Below are positions 24,484 to 30,083 of a stretch of DNA of 33,306 bases, one piece after another (positions within the stretch are counted from its first letter, which is position 1; the number at the start of each line of letters is the position of its first letter). The DNA is from a virus. The position numbers and the translations under genes are program-made. Below the pieces are notes generated by a model. That model worked only from the letters and a program-made list of their open reading frames with translations. It ran no database searches and was not told the DNA's origin. The stretch spans positions 1-33,306 of IMG/VR virus record IMGVR_UViG_3300032309_002058; one strand, 5' to 3'.

Positions 24484-24976
24484 TGCTCAAACGCCGTGCC
24501 ATAGCTCTGTAGGTAACACCAGCTGCCTCTGCGATAGCTGCGGTGGGGACCCCACGCCCACGAAGCTGCTGAGCGAGCTCAGTTAACTCTCTGTTGGCAA
24601 CTGCCAGCGGGCTAGTGGGAGAAGTCTTGGCACGATAACGCTTAGATAAAGCTGAAAGCTCCTGAAGTTTAATTCTCAAATCAGCTGGGACGCCGGGAGA
24701 TACGGATCGAAGGCGTGGAGCATTCTTGGTAGGAACAGAAGTCGTAAGGGACTTTGGAGGAGGCAAAGGGACAGCTCTGAACTGCTTTGTATCTTCTGCT
24801 CTACGGACCCAGAAATGAATCGTCGTCTTAGGACGCTTCGGATTAAGGGAGTCTCCAATAATGGCAAGGGACCATCCAGCTTTCCAGAGAGCACGAAGAC
24901 GTGCCTCCATCTCAACTCGGGTAAGGGAGGAGATATAGGTAACTTCATCGATAGGAAGTTTCGGCTGGTTAATCAT
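24476..24976 (-). CDS. Helix-turn-helix protein, first gene of the head operon
   Basis: This 166-residue basic protein seems to hold two helix-turn-helix units. One is at about 25-60 (ALWKAGWSLAIIGDSLNP, then an arginine-rich recognition stretch), and the other is at the C-terminus (RGRGVPTAAIAEAAGVTYRA, then MARRLSNG), which has the form of a Hin/resolvase-like HTH. A small terminase subunit would fit both the fold and the position upstream of the portal, but no large terminase is near, so a transcription factor is equally possible. A TAGAAT box lies 7 bases before the ATG with no room for a ribosome site, so the message may be leaderless. Confidence 0.68.
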   Translation of the reverse strand: MINQPKLPIDEVTYISSLTRVEMEARLRALWKAGWSLAIIGDSLNPKRPKTTIHFWVRRAEDTKQFRAVPLPPPKSLTTSVPTKNAPRLRSVSPGVPADLRIKLQELSALSKRYRAKTSPTSPLAVANRELTELAQQLRGRGVPTAAIAEAAGVTYRAMARRLSNG

Positions 24977-24989
24977 AGATCTTATTCTA
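24977..24989 (-). promoter_or_regulatory. Candidate leaderless promoter of the head operon
   Basis: On the minus strand TAGAAT (24984-24989) is followed by AAGATCT and then the ATG. That distance places the expected transcript start on the start codon itself. No -35 box of the TTGNAA type and no CAGGAA element is seen at the standard spacing, so this promoter, if real, is of a different class from those in the small-gene regions. Confidence 0.4.
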
Positions 24990-25488
24990 CAGGCTTTTGA
25001 AAGGGTCGTTCAGAAAGCTAGAGGGGAAATCGTATTGTACGAAAGGGGAGAATATATGAACCTTTACATAAATTGCTTTTGACCTGTGAGACGGCTCCGT
25101 ATGGTTTTTGGGTTTTTCAAAATCGTTCCGGGCTTTTTTTCTAGACTTTTTTATTTTTTATTTTTTGCCTGATTTTTGTAGTTTTTTCCTATGCAAAGTC
25201 CTTTATAGTTTTTTATTCTGATTTTTTTCCTTTTATAAAGAAAAATTTGATCTTTAGGGGAACTATTTATTTTGTTTATAGTTTCTAAAAAGCTTTTTAT
25301 TTATTTTTTTTTTATTTAAGATTTATTTTCTATCTTCTATCTGACTTCTCTTGCTTTTGTCTTAATTACTAGCGAGTAACTTAGTTATCTTGAGAGTCTC
25401 TATTACTGCCTAGTAACTTAGGCTCATGCCTTTATAGTGGTCAAAGATCTAGCCTAAAAAGTATGACTAGTCATTTGCCTATTATAGT
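24990..25488. other. Non-coding divide with T-tracts between the two transcription directions
   Basis: About 500 bases separate the minus-strand head operon from the plus-strand small genes. From 25110 to 25330 the plus strand is dominated by runs of T (up to about ten) broken by short AT-rich words. At about 25365-25430 there are repeats of the form AGTAACTTAG. No gene over eight codons is supported. Such a stretch could be a replication origin, a control region, or simply a switch point; no repeated initiator sites were seen that would settle it. Confidence 0.5.
25056..25082 (+). CDS. Possible tiny leader peptide (8 codons)
   Basis: ATG at 25056 opens MNLYINCF and stops at TGA. Directly before it stands AAAGGGGAGAATAT, a good ribosome site of the kind used by the small plus-strand genes. 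A weak ACGG-CT-CCGT hairpin with T-runs follows, as in a leader-peptide attenuator, but there is no gene directly downstream for it to control. It may be the remnant of a gene. Weak evidence only. Confidence 0.2.
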   Translation: MNLYINCF

Positions 25489-25543
25489 TTGCAAAGTGCA
25501 GGAAGGTAGGATACCTTTATCTTATTGGGGCAGGGAGTTCCAA
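25489..25543 (+). promoter_or_regulatory. Cassette promoter P1 with AGGGA-loop leader hairpin
   Basis: TTGCAA (25489-25494), 17 bases, TACCTT (25512-25517); CAGGAA at 25499-25504 lies 7 bases before the -10 box. The hairpin TTGGGGC-AGGGA-GTTCCAA (25525-25543, two G-U pairs) begins at about the expected transcript start. The ribosome site AAAGGGAGAAAC and the ATG at 25565 follow. Confidence 0.7.
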
Positions 25544-25564
25544 TACATACAAAGGGAGAAACAA

Positions 25565-25768
25565 ATGTCATACGGAGTAGCAATCACAGTAAAGTATAAC
25601 GAGACAACATCAACAGGAATTGTTTCAAGCGAAAGAGAATACTTTTTCCATGTTGATACCGCATCAAAGGCAATCGATCTAGTTTCAGAAACCGCATCAA
25701 ATTGCAACCGCATGGGTGCAACAATCGAGAAGGTAAGCATCACAGATGAAAGTCGTGTAGCAGCCTAA
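25565..25768 (+). CDS. Unknown small protein, 67 residues
   Basis: The start MSYGVAITVKYNE is chosen because it follows AAAGGGAGAAACAA; an earlier in-frame ATG at 25463 would lie upstream of the promoter and is rejected. The protein looks like a small alpha/beta fold with alternating strands (FHVDTASKAIDLVSETASNC) and an isolated cysteine. It is a single-gene unit: its own promoter before it and a strong terminator after it. The family is not recognised. Confidence 0.7.
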   Translation: MSYGVAITVKYNETTSTGIVSSEREYFFHVDTASKAIDLVSETASNCNRMGATIEKVSITDESRVAA

Positions 25769-25783
25769 AGAAGTAAAGGAAAG

Positions 25784-25809
25784 CCCCTCGGTAACTCGGG
25801 GGGTTTTTT
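25784..25809 (+). terminator. Rho-independent terminator
   Basis: The stem CCCCTCGG with CTCGGGGG (including G-U pairs) and a TAAC loop is followed by six T. It ends the 67-residue gene unit. Confidence 0.85.
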
Positions 25810-25848
25810 CTTTTTCCGACACGCCGTAAAAGCTTTTTTGATTTGAAG

Positions 25849-25902
25849 TTGCAAATGTCAGGAAGATGGTGTATCTTTATCTTAACGGTTCAGGGAGAAC
25901 CG
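25849..25902 (+). promoter_or_regulatory. Cassette promoter P2 with AGGGA-loop leader hairpin
   Basis: TTGCAA (25849-25854), 17 bases, TATCTT (25872-25877); CAGGAA at 25859-25864 is 7 bases before the -10 box. The leader hairpin CGGTTC-AGGGA-GAACCG (25886-25902) is perfect and starts at about +2 or +3. AAAAGGGAGAAACAAA and an ATG follow. Confidence 0.78.
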
Positions 25903-25924
25903 CAAAACAAAAGGGAGAAACAAA

Positions 25925-26194
25925 ATGACAACACTAGCAATGACCGCAACACTAGCGATTAACCCAATTCAACTATCTCTAATCGAGACAGCACTAGAGA
26001 TTGAAATCAAGACATACAGCACAAGCAAAATGAAACTCACTAGAGAACCTGCTCTCCGCACTTTTGCTCGTCTTATCGGTGACCCTCTACACCTTCCAAA
26101 GTTTAGAGGACTACAAGGACGCAAGGACGCACTTGCAATCGTTAAAGACTTCCTCGCACAACTTGAGGACGGCAGGGCTACCGTAGTGAAGTAG
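25925..26194 (+). CDS. Unknown small protein, 89 residues
   Basis: The protein begins MTTLAMTATLAINPIQLSLI and is mostly helical, with a basic middle (YSTSKMKLTREPALRTF) and a LQGRKDALAIVKDFLAQLED helix near the end. The ATG follows AAAAGGGAGAAACAAA. It forms a separate unit between its promoter and terminator. No known domain is seen, and there is no signal peptide despite the mildly hydrophobic start. Confidence 0.7.
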   Translation: MTTLAMTATLAINPIQLSLIETALEIEIKTYSTSKMKLTREPALRTFARLIGDPLHLPKFRGLQGRKDALAIVKDFLAQLEDGRATVVK

Positions 26195-26210
26195 CCAACT
26201 CCCCAAAGAA

Positions 26211-26236
26211 CCCCTCGAGAAATCGGGGGGTTTTTT
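26211..26236 (+). terminator. Rho-independent terminator
   Basis: The stem CCCCTCGA with TCGGGGGG (one G-U pair) around GAAA is followed by six T. The outer part is nearly identical to the terminator at 25784, suggesting duplication of the gene cassette. Confidence 0.85.
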
Positions 26237-26250
26237 GTTGGGCGTGTCTC

Positions 26251-26305
26251 TTTCAAATGTCAGGAAAAGGGTTTATAGTTTTCCTAGTGGTTCAGGGAGA
26301 ACCGC
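26251..26305 (+). promoter_or_regulatory. Cassette promoter P3 with AGGGA-loop leader hairpin
   Basis: TTTCAA (26251-26256), 17 bases, TATAGT (26274-26279); CAGGAA at 26261-26266 is again 7 bases before the -10 box. The hairpin GTGGTTC-AGGGA-GAACCGC (26287-26305) follows at the expected start. Compared with P2 the outer stem differs by a change that keeps pairing (G-U). Confidence 0.75.
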
Positions 26306-26324
26306 AAGAAAGTAGGGAAAGCAA

Positions 26325-26414
26325 ATGTTAATAGCAACAGTAGCAATACTTGCAGGACTTCTAGGAACTGCAATCGCATTGGCTCAAGACCCAATCGAAC
26401 AAGAAAGGAAGTAG
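26325..26414 (+). CDS. Small membrane peptide, 29 residues
   Basis: The peptide MLIATVAILAGLLGTAIALA has one membrane helix and a short charged tail (QDPIEQERK). The ATG follows AGTAGGGAAAGCAA. It is the first gene after promoter P3 and is followed after four bases by the 46-residue gene, whose ribosome site overlaps its stop (AAGTAGGGAAATG). A role in the membrane or as a lysis helper is possible but unsupported. Confidence 0.6.
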   Translation: MLIATVAILAGLLGTAIALAQDPIEQERK

Positions 26415-26418
26415 GGAA

Positions 26419-26559
26419 ATGGCTTCAACTTCACAACTGATCAACGACAGAACGATTGAACAAATTACAAAGCAACTTCTCGAGGCACTATCGGAAGGCA
26501 ACACCGCAAGGGCTGAACTTCTTGAAATGTGGCTAACAGAACTAAAGAACTCTAAGTAA
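26419..26559 (+). CDS. Unknown small helical protein, 46 residues
   Basis: The protein MASTSQLINDRTIEQITKQL continues as an amphipathic helical sequence (EALSEGNTARAELLEMW) and ends in LKNSK. Its ribosome site GTAGGG includes the stop codon of the membrane peptide, so the two are coupled. A bidirectional terminator follows. The family is not recognised. Confidence 0.62.
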   Translation: MASTSQLINDRTIEQITKQLLEALSEGNTARAELLEMWLTELKNSK

Positions 26560-26570
26560 ATCCGTCAAGC

Positions 26571-26607
26571 AAAAAACCCCTCAACCGCAAAGGTTGGGGG
26601 GTTCTTT
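26571..26607. terminator. Bidirectional terminator between convergent genes
   Basis: The stem CCCCTCAACC with GGTTGGGGGG around a GCAAA loop has six A before it and a TTCTTTG tract after it. It can therefore end the plus-strand 26325-26559 unit and the minus-strand lysis cassette that meets it from the right. Confidence 0.82.
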
Positions 26608-26627
26608 GTTTTAAAAGTAAAAAGCTT

Positions 26628-27050
26628 TTAGGCTCCAACTCCTACATCAAGACCATCAAAGAGATAAGCGAGGACTTCTTCATCAAAGCAACCGCACTCC
26701 TCTAGACCTACTGACTTTCGGTAAGCGTTGATAGCCTCAACACTTCCTTCTCCTAATCTGCCAAACTTGTCTCTAACAACTGCGTCAAAACCTAGATCTT
26801 TTAGACGCAACTGAACAGTCTGAACAGAAGAAGAGTTACCCGCAATAGCATTGACCTTAAGTGCAGAAAGAGAAATGACTACATCTGCATCTCTCTTCAC
26901 CTTTGGTGCTGACTTGCTTTCCTTCTTAACTTCTTTGACCTCTACAACTTTAGGCTCTTCTGCGAGCGCAGGTGTTGTCTTAGGTTCTTCCGCAGGTGTC
27001 TCCACAGGCTGAAACATTGAACCTACTAGGGGTCTGAGTTCTTCGCTCAT
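26628..27050 (-). CDS. Peptidoglycan-binding protein of the lysis cassette
   Basis: Residues 1-60 are a Pro/Glu/Lys-rich, probably disordered arm (VEVKEVKKESKSAPKVKRD). Residues 75-135 resemble a PG_binding_1 three-helix domain: VQTVQLRLKDLGFDAVVRDK, then FGRLGEGSVEAINAYRKSVG and a closing helix. Such domains hold cell-wall enzymes on peptidoglycan. The gene begins five bases after the stop of the lysozyme-like enzyme, which lacks a binding domain of its own, so the two products may act as a split endolysin. No signal peptide is visible, unlike its partner. The domain call is by pattern and moderate in strength. Confidence 0.68.
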   Translation of the reverse strand: MSEELRPLVGSMFQPVETPAEEPKTTPALAEEPKVVEVKEVKKESKSAPKVKRDADVVISLSALKVNAIAGNSSSVQTVQLRLKDLGFDAVVRDKFGRLGEGSVEAINAYRKSVGLEECGCFDEEVLAYLFDGLDVGVGA

Positions 27051-27055
27051 GTTTC

Positions 27056-27631
27056 CTACTTTCCTTCAGGGAACTTCTTAAGCCACATTTGAAACTTAGG
27101 TTCCGCCGTAGCACTATTATAGTCGCTCTTTGAGATCTTCCATGCGGAGAAATCTTCTCCACCCTTGCTCATGTGGTGAGCGATCTGAGCGTTGATTACT
27201 GGATTGAAAAGGTCTGAGTTAGAGTCAAGCGAGAATTTAATTCTGCGCTCCGGGCCTAAGTCACCAATCATGTTGATTTGATAGACACCATAGGAACTAT
27301 CGCCTGTCTTTGCGTTGCCATTGAAAGCAAGCGGGCGACCATTGGACTCTTTCTTTGCAATAGCCCACGCAATGCGAAGGGCTCTGCCTTCAAAGCCTAC
27401 GGCAATGAGAAGATCTCTCAACTCTGTATCGGTGAGAGCGGTCTTGTTCTCAAAATCTGAAAGCTTTGGCTTTACTTCTTTTACTACTGGTTCTTGAACT
27501 ACAACTTGTTGAACAGTTTCCATTTGATCTGGACTCTGCGCTACTGCTACTGCGGTAGAGGCTAGAACTACTGTCAAAGACATTAGTGCTACCAACTCCT
27601 GCAAATGGCGTTGCTTTAGAGATTGCTTCAT
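27056..27631 (-). CDS. Secreted lysozyme/transglycosylase-like endolysin
   Basis: The start at 27631 (MKQSLKQRH) follows AAAGGAAAACCAA and gives 191 residues. An N-terminal signal-like segment (LVALMSLTVVLASTAVAVAQ) suggests Sec export, with a possible cut after the AVA-Q region. A linker leads to a lysozyme-like (SLT) domain from about residue 75: IAWAIAKKESNG with the candidate catalytic Glu, then GDSSYGVYQINM, then LFNPVINAQIAHHMSKGG and FSAW. This pattern is typical of transglycosylase-type cell-wall enzymes found in actinobacteria and their phages. A signal peptide on a phage lysin implies export by the host before or without a classical holin. The gene has a long structured leader and pairs with the peptidoglycan-binding protein downstream. 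Confidence 0.82.
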   Translation of the reverse strand: MKQSLKQRHLQELVALMSLTVVLASTAVAVAQSPDQMETVQQVVVQEPVVKEVKPKLSDFENKTALTDTELRDLLIAVGFEGRALRIAWAIAKKESNGRPLAFNGNAKTGDSSYGVYQINMIGDLGPERRIKFSLDSNSDLFNPVINAQIAHHMSKGGEDFSAWKISKSDYNSATAEPKFQMWLKKFPEGK

Positions 27632-27793
27632 TTGGTTTTCCTTTGTTAGGGGACAGGGACAGGCTATTTGTCTTACTAGCCTTGCCACCCCGCTCTTGGG
27701 GACAGCCTTACTTCAAGTGTCTAATCCGTAGATCTCCTTATGTCACTTGTTCTTCTTGCGTTAACTATACCGCAATGTCAGGTTAATCCGACA
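27632..27793 (-). promoter_or_regulatory. Promoter and structured leader of the lysis cassette, with a palindrome
   Basis: On the minus strand TATAGT lies at 27764-27769. Just upstream, 27776-27793 is an imperfect palindrome, TGTCAGG-TTAA-TCCGACA on the plus strand, whose half-site matches the TGTCAGG of the cassette promoters. The leader of about 130 bases contains a CCCC-AAGAGC-GGGG stem and a GGCTA...TAGCC stem. No good -35 box is present, so activation through the palindrome is possible. Confidence 0.5.
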
Positions 27794-27888
27794 CTTTTTT
27801 AGCCTATCAGATTAGGATTTATTTCACACTCTGAGCGTAAATCCCCTGCTGACAGCCTTAAATCTATAATAAAACCTAAATGCTCCAT

Positions 27889-27926
27889 AAAAAATGCAGG
27901 AAGGTAGGTTTTTCCCACCTTCCCGC
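27889..27926 (-). terminator. Terminator before the lysis cassette
   Basis: On the minus strand GCGGGAAGGTGGG and CCTACCTTCCTGC pair (two G-U pairs) around AAAAA and are followed by six T. It ends the transcript of the 51-residue gene. On the plus strand its left arm reads TGCAGGAAGGTAGG, the same words as promoter P1, but no -10 box follows. Confidence 0.72.
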
Positions 27927-27946
27927 ACTTAAAAAGACTTAAAGCT

Positions 27947-28102
27947 TTATCGCTTCTCTCTAGCAGATAGAGTCGCTGAGGCTATTGCGGTAAGACCAAA
28001 GGCGAGCGCCATTGAGTCGTTACCTTGATAACCTGCCACAAGGCAAGCCAATCCAAGGGCTAGGGAGACTACTGCTGTCCAAACTATGTTGTTCGTATTC
28101 AT
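27947..28102 (-). CDS. Small two-helix membrane protein, 51 residues (candidate holin)
   Basis: The sequence MNTNNIVWTAVVSLALGLAC shows one membrane helix; a short turn (GYQGNDSM) and a second helix (ALAFGLTAIASATLSA) follow, ending in the basic tail REKR. Two helices, small size and a charged tail fit a class II holin, and the endolysin gene is the next gene on the same strand. However, a terminator separates the two. Its start overlaps the stop of the HTH gene (ATGA). The holin role is inference. Confidence 0.6.
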   Translation of the reverse strand: MNTNNIVWTAVVSLALGLACLVAGYQGNDSMALAFGLTAIASATLSAREKR

Positions 28103-28293
28103 GCGCTCACTCTCTTATCAGGTCTAGTTCTACCCACAAGGCGAGAGTGTGGGTCTCTAACGACCACTCCAGCCCCATAGACAGCCTTTCTAGCGGTTCG
28201 GTAGGCAACTCCTAACTCCTTGGCTACTGCCTCTAAAGACAGCCCACCTTCATAGAGTCTAACTGCCTCATCTGTGATCTTGTCGATCTTCAT
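28099..28293 (-). CDS. Small helix-turn-helix DNA-binding protein, 64 residues
   Basis: The protein MKIDKITDEAVRLYEGGLSL continues with EAVAKELGVAYRTARKAVYG, a helix-turn-helix of the Hin/resolvase type, and ends with a basic arm (RDPHSRLVGRTRPDKR). Such small proteins usually bind DNA as transcription regulators. Its ATG shares a base with the stop of the 58-residue gene (TAATG) and its stop overlaps the 51-residue membrane protein. It is one of two HTH proteins in the window, and so a candidate for reading the TGTCAGGA element. Confidence 0.75.
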   Translation of the reverse strand: MKIDKITDEAVRLYEGGLSLEAVAKELGVAYRTARKAVYGAGVVVRDPHSRLVGRTRPDKRVSA

Positions 28294-28469
28294 TACTTAG
28301 TTTCTCTCTTCTCTCTGTTTATTTGGGCTTGCAAACTTCTGATGTGTTCATTTTTTAAGTTAATAATTCGGTGCAACTTACCCTGCGCTCTGATACCAAC
28401 CACCATAACAAAGCATGAACCTGCGAGCGCAATAATTATTGCAAGCATTGTTCCCGTATCTAAAACCAT
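28293..28469 (-). CDS. Small membrane protein with coiled tail, 58 residues
   Basis: The protein MVLDTGTMLAIIIALAGSCF has one membrane helix (continuing VMVVGI), followed by a polar helical tail (LHRIINLKNEHIRSLQAQIN, then basic residues). The arrangement resembles small phage spanin- or holin-helper-like proteins, but no family is recognised. The ATG follows GGGGGTAAAAA, which also contains the stop codon of the 63-residue gene before it. Confidence 0.62.
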   Translation of the reverse strand: MVLDTGTMLAIIIALAGSCFVMVVGIRAQGKLHRIINLKNEHIRSLQAQINREKRETK

Positions 28470-28472
28470 TTT

Positions 28473-28664
28473 TTACCCCCTCTCTTTTATAGTGTAAGCA
28501 AAAGTAAAGACGGAGAAACAACCAACCCAGTCGCCCCACCTCTTACCAAAATGAATGGTCTTCCAGTTAGTAGCCACAATGTTAAGCCAAAGGGTATAGC
28601 GACCAACCCCAATAGTTAGATGAGCTAAATAAGTCGGTAGCCCAAAGCCAAGATCAAACATCAT
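28473..28664 (-). CDS. Unknown aromatic-rich protein, 63 residues
   Basis: The frame MMFDLGFGLPTYLAHLTIGV is rich in Trp, Phe and Gly (RYTLWLNIVATNW, FGKRWGDWVGCFSVF). It could be membrane-associated but has no clean membrane helix. Its ATG lies within the last codons of the 75-residue gene, directly after the GGGGTAAAAA element. Its own stop sits in the next copy of the same element. Confidence 0.6.
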   Translation of the reverse strand: MMFDLGFGLPTYLAHLTIGVGRYTLWLNIVATNWKTIHFGKRWGDWVGCFSVFTFAYTIKERG

Positions 28665-28881
28665 TTTTTACCCCTTTGGGAAACCTTACTTCTTTTATCT
28701 GAACAAAACCTTCTTTATCTTTAAGCCAGTCGCAAGCGACCTCCCAAATAAAATCTCGCTTGCCTTCTATGACTCTACTTCTTGGAGGGCGTTCAGGGTT
28801 AGATGAGTCTCCTAGTCCAGTCTGAACAGGAAAATGATGAGTGTCTATGTCTACCTCGATAGTGATAAAGGCTTTAGTCAT
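28654..28881 (-). CDS. Unknown small protein, 75 residues
   Basis: The protein MTKAFITIEVDIDTHHFPVQ, a linker with GDSSNPERPPRSR, and a WEVACDWLKDKEGFVQIKEV segment give an alpha/beta outline. The ATG follows GAGGGGGTTCTAGT, which includes the stop of the 64-residue gene before it. No domain is recognised. It is a middle gene of the tight 27947-29310 cluster. Confidence 0.6.
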   Translation of the reverse strand: MTKAFITIEVDIDTHHFPVQTGLGDSSNPERPPRSRVIEGKRDFIWEVACDWLKDKEGFVQIKEVRFPKGVKNDV

Positions 28882-29072
28882 ACTAGAACCCCCTCTAATC
28901 CTTCATCAGTTCCAAAGTCGGTAGGGCTTACCAACTCCAACCACTCTTTGAATAAATAAACTAAACCCTCTTGCTCTTGTTGCTTCTGTTCGTATAGTTC
29001 TTCATAAAGAGAATAAGCTTCTCTTTCCCAGTTATCGGCAAGAGGTAAATCTTCTAATAGATAGTTATGCAT
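28878..29072 (-). CDS. Unknown acidic protein, 64 residues
   Basis: The protein MHNYLLEDLPLADNWEREAY continues as a Glu/Gln-rich helix (EELYEQKQQEQEGLVYLFKE) and ends with DFGTDEGLEGVLV. It is strongly acidic and probably helical. It overlaps both neighbours by a few bases. The family is not recognised. Confidence 0.6.
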   Translation of the reverse strand: MHNYLLEDLPLADNWEREAYSLYEELYEQKQQEQEGLVYLFKEWLELVSPTDFGTDEGLEGVLV

Positions 29073-29310
29073 TGTCTATCTCCTCATACTCGGCATTTAT
29101 TAACATTAGTTCGTTGCTAATTCGTTGATCTTCTTCACCACGAGCATAAAACTCTTTAGCAATTTTTTCGTAAGCGTCTTTTAGTAGCCCCTTCTCAAAA
29201 CCTGTTGGCTTCCATTTAGGAACTTTAGGGTGTTGAAATGTGGCTCGCATAACCGCATAGAGTTCATCATCATTTAGCATGACTGGCTGAGGTTTTCTAA
29301 GTCTAGGCAT
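29065..29310 (-). CDS. Unknown small protein, 81 residues
   Basis: The start at 29310 (MPRLRKPQPV) is preferred because it follows GAGAGGGGGAGAGCAA; the longer frame runs back into the upstream gene. The sequence has a helix DDELYAVMRATFQHP and then LLKDAYEKIAKEFYARGEED, which is compact and helical. It lies downstream of promoter P7 in the same transcript as the 51-residue membrane protein. No domain is recognised. Confidence 0.62.
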   Translation of the reverse strand: MPRLRKPQPVMLNDDELYAVMRATFQHPKVPKWKPTGFEKGLLKDAYEKIAKEFYARGEEDQRISNELMLINAEYEEIDNA

Positions 29311-29324
29311 TTGCTCTCCCCCTC

Positions 29325-29480
29325 TCACGGATAGAGCAGGTCTTTGCAGAACCCGCTCATTTGCTCGACTGGAACCTTGCATTGTTCAGGTGTTGTAGCG
29401 TCAAACGCCCAAGCAATAAGGGCGAGCGCAATTAGTCCAACTACGATACGGCGTCTAATAAACTTTGCTTCTGTTTTCAT
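29325..29480 (-). CDS. Small single-helix membrane protein, 51 residues
   Basis: With the start at 29480, MKTEAKFIRRRIVVGLIALA has a basic front, a membrane helix (continuing LIAWAF), and a short outer part with two cysteines (PEQCKVPVEQMSGFCKDLLY). The ribosome site is TAGGGAGAAA. An in-frame ATG at 29513 (MAKGAKESREK) lies 7 bases after the -10 box of promoter P7, exactly where a leaderless message would begin, so two products may be made. Function is unknown. Confidence 0.62.
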   Translation of the reverse strand: MKTEAKFIRRRIVVGLIALALIAWAFDATTPEQCKVPVEQMSGFCKDLLYP

Positions 29481-29498
29481 TTTCTCCCTACTTTCTTT

Positions 29499-29549
29499 GG
29501 CTCCCTTAGCCATTAAGTAAATACTACACGACCTTCCTGCTTTTTTCAA
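29499..29549 (-). promoter_or_regulatory. Cassette promoter P7 with leader hairpin
   Basis: On the minus strand: TTGAAA (29544-29549), 17 bases, TAGTAT (29521-29526), with CAGGAA (29534-29539) 7 bases before the -10 box. The hairpin GGCT-AAGGG-AGCC (29499-29511) follows at about the transcript start. Confidence 0.75.
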
Positions 29550-29557
29550 CTTCCCTG

Positions 29558-29758
29558 CTATTCGGCGTGTTGCTTCTCTTTATTCTTTTTAGCGTCTGCG
29601 AGTAATTCCTCTAGGCTTCGTGAGTCCACTCTAAATGCTTCCCAATTTTGAGCGAGGACTTGTTCTTTAGACACGGCACGACCTTTCGTTGCTTTCTTTG
29701 AGGCGTGCTTGATACGACCTAGCGTTCCAAGAACTGCACTATCGGGTAAGAACTTCAT
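29558..29758 (-). CDS. Unknown basic protein, 66 residues, probably leaderless
   Basis: The protein MKFLPDSAVLGTLGRIKHAS continues with a lysine-rich stretch (KKATKGRAVSKEQVLAQNW) and ends as a charged helix (SLEELLADAKKNKEKQHAE). It is basic overall and could bind nucleic acid, though no motif is seen. The ATG stands 6 bases after the -10 box of P6, and there is no ribosome site, so the message should start at the start codon. Actinobacteria commonly translate such leaderless messages. Confidence 0.65.
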   Translation of the reverse strand: MKFLPDSAVLGTLGRIKHASKKATKGRAVSKEQVLAQNWEAFRVDSRSLEELLADAKKNKEKQHAE

Positions 29759-29793
29759 ACCTGTATCTTAACAAACCTTCCTGCACTTTGCAA
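29758..29793 (-). promoter_or_regulatory. Cassette promoter P6, leaderless
   Basis: On the minus strand: TTGCAA (29788-29793), 17 bases, TAAGAT (29765-29770), with CAGGAA (29778-29783) 7 bases before the -10 box. The first 20 bases, GTTGCAAAGTGCAGGAAGGT, are also found in promoter P1 on the other strand. No leader hairpin is possible because the gene starts at once. Confidence 0.78.
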
Positions 29794-29817
29794 CTCTCGG
29801 CGTGTCGTATCCTTAAA

Positions 29818-29873
29818 TAGATTTTGTCAGGTAAGTCTGCTATGATAATACTACCGAACAAGGGAAACGGTAG
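29818..29873 (+). promoter_or_regulatory. Cassette promoter P4 with leader hairpin
   Basis: TATGAT (29841-29846) with CAGGTA (29828-29833) 7 bases before it; the -35 position holds only TAGATT. The leader hairpin CTACCG...CGGTAG (29851-29873) has an 11-base loop containing AAGGGAA. AGAAGGGAGAAAAA and the ATG follow. Confidence 0.68.
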
Positions 29874-29885
29874 AAGGGAGAAAAA

Positions 29886-30077
29886 ATGCCAAAATTTGAT
29901 GTTGAAGTTTCAAGCAAAGGTTGGGGTGACCCTCGATTTATTCTTATAGATGTTGCAAACGCTATCCGCAGTGCTGGCGCAACAACTGAAGAACAAGATC
30001 AGTGGTTTACTGAGGCTACTTCGGGTGACGCTGAAAATGTGCTTCGCACCGCAATGAAGTGGGTGAAGGTCGCCTAA
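29886..30077 (+). CDS. Unknown small protein, 63 residues
   Basis: The protein MPKFDVEVSSKGWGDPRFIL continues with helices IDVANAIRSAGATTEEQDQW and GDAENVLRTAMKWVKVA. It is a compact alpha/beta outline with no known motif. The ribosome site AGAAGGGAGAAAAA is strong, and the gene is a self-contained unit between promoter P4 and the hairpin at 30084. It is transcribed divergently from the leaderless 66-residue gene, with the two promoters about 50 bases apart. Confidence 0.7.
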   Translation: MPKFDVEVSSKGWGDPRFILIDVANAIRSAGATTEEQDQWFTEATSGDAENVLRTAMKWVKVA

Positions 30078-30083
30078 CTGATT

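Noticed and set aside
24476-24976. Calling the HTH protein the small terminase subunit
   Set aside because: The fold and place would fit, but no large terminase is adjacent and no terminase-specific motif is visible.
25463-25564. Longer form of the 67-residue gene
   Set aside because: It would begin upstream of promoter P1 and lacks a ribosome site.
27896-27917. TGCAGGAAGGTAGG word as an eleventh cassette promoter
   Set aside because: No -10 box at the fixed spacing; the sequence is better explained as one arm of a minus-strand terminator.
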